Assembly (NCBI GenBank): GCA_900553525.1
Contig: USDZ01000027.1
Location: 1 to 14,961, forward strand
Origin: an uncultured Oscillospiraceae bacterium
GTDB taxonomy: Bacteria; Bacillota; Clostridia; Oscillospirales; Acutalibacteraceae
Reading direction: 5' to 3'
Length of the DNA stretch: 14,961 nucleotides
Shown: positions 14,598 through 14,961 of the stretch, piece by piece
How the letters are laid out: every line of letters begins with the position of its first letter
Numbering within the stretch: the stretch's first letter is position 1
Made by a program: the position numbers and the translations under genes
Notes under the pieces: generated by a model
The model's database searches: none
The model's input: only the letters and a program-made list of their open reading frames with translations
Told to the model about the DNA's origin: nothing

Positions 14598-14638
14598 AAA
14601 ACAGGCTTGTTGCACACGATAGGCAAAAGCCTCGTTTT
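14598..14638 (-). promoter_or_regulatory. Possible 5'-terminal hairpin in the copy B leader
   Basis: On the minus strand AAAACGAGGCTT (14638-14627) can pair with AAGCCTGTTTT (14608-14598), 11 pairs with one bulged G and an 18-nt loop. It would begin at the predicted transcription start. A smaller competing hairpin, AGGCTTTTGCCT, is possible within it. It might stabilise the mRNA or control translation; nothing matches a riboswitch class I know. Confidence 0.3.
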
Positions 14639-14644
14639 ACGTTT

Positions 14645-14673
14645 ATTATAAAAAATACATCTGTCTCCGACAA
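14645..14673 (-). promoter_or_regulatory. SigA-type promoter of DUF4838 copy B
   Basis: On the minus strand TTGTCG (14673-14668) and a perfect TATAAT (14650-14645) are separated by 17 nt. The last bases of the spacer (TATTTTT) closely match those of the copy A promoter (CATTTTT). Transcription would start near 14638, leaving a leader of about 67 nt. Confidence 0.65.
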
Positions 14674-14708
14674 GATAAAAATATATTCACTCACAAGTCC
14701 AAATTTGC

Positions 14709-14961
14709 TATTTTTAAAAAAATTAGAGTCAATATTTTTCACATATTCGTGCAAATGTTGAATTTTATGTCTGAATGTGCTTTTCACACCTTATCCATAA
14801 AAAATTACTTCCATTCGGTCAAAAACGCCGGTTCAAGACGGATTGGCAATCCTGAAAGGAATTTTCTGAGGGAGTCATACAAACAACGAACGAGACCCGC
14901 CCGTAAAACAGCTAGGGGCTTTATTCCAGTAGTTGAAGATGTTTGAGAAACTGGAGAAAAT
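14709..14961. other. AT-rich flank without a convincing gene
   Basis: Beyond the copy B promoter this stretch holds no open reading frame with a good ribosome binding site on either strand. An ATATTGA motif on the minus strand (14735-14729) is shared with the copy A upstream region (12593-12587). At the extreme right edge an ATG at 14939 opens a frame reading MFEKLEK before the window ends. That could be the start of a plus-strand gene (release factor 1 proteins often begin similarly), but seven codons and no clear Shine-Dalgarno sequence are too little to call it. Confidence 0.4.

Noticed and set aside
14587..14787. 66-codon minus-strand frame upstream of DUF4838 copy B
   Set aside because: It runs through the predicted promoter and leader hairpin, and has no ribosome binding site.
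14749..14946. 65-codon plus-strand frame at the right end
   Set aside because: No ribosome binding site, no recognisable domain, and composition like the surrounding AT-rich intergenic DNA.

Overview
The window looks like chromosomal DNA of an endospore-forming Clostridia member. The evidence is spoIVA, a SipL-type partner and a SpoIVFA/SpoIVFB-like protease pair, together with mid-range GC, strong GGAGG-type ribosome binding sites, occasional GTG/TTG starts, and two MTAC-type lipoproteins. An Oscillospirales-like host would fit, but the family cannot be settled from this sequence. I see no mobile element, CRISPR array, rRNA or tRNA.

Layout. (1) 92-1300, minus: an unrecognised three-helix membrane protein, divergent from (2) 1574-3837, plus: a membrane-anchored phosphodiester glycosidase (NAGPA family) and a single-pass protein with NTF2-like regions, driven by a perfect TTGACA-18-TATAAT promoter. 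(3) 3968-5732, plus: ispD and ispF (MEP isoprenoid pathway, overlapping by 23 nt) followed by a TTG-initiated hotdog acyl-CoA thioesterase. This unit ends in a 26-bp perfect hairpin that also touches the stop codon of the convergent gene. (4) 5821-10432, minus: a sporulation block transcribed as sipL, spoIVA, an M23 (LytM) protein and an M50 intramembrane protease. SipL and SpoIVA are known partners at the forespore surface and here lie 17 nt apart. The M23 and M50 genes overlap by 8 nt and resemble the SpoIVFA/SpoIVFB pair that controls late sigma activation. (5) 10640-14571, minus: two tandem paralogous DUF4838 lipoproteins, each with its own promoter and terminator. (6) 14572-14961: AT-rich upstream DNA, with nothing convincing beyond the promoter of the last lipoprotein.

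Most of the window is core biology. The parts most worth following up are the DUF4838 pair (near-identical core, one sharply diverged segment, shared upstream boxes), the sipL-spoIVA bicistron, the M23/M50 pair with an apparently intact LytM zinc site, the two unknown membrane proteins on either side of the divergent promoter, and the large palindrome at the convergent junction. I did not find a clear-cut new defence or mobile system.
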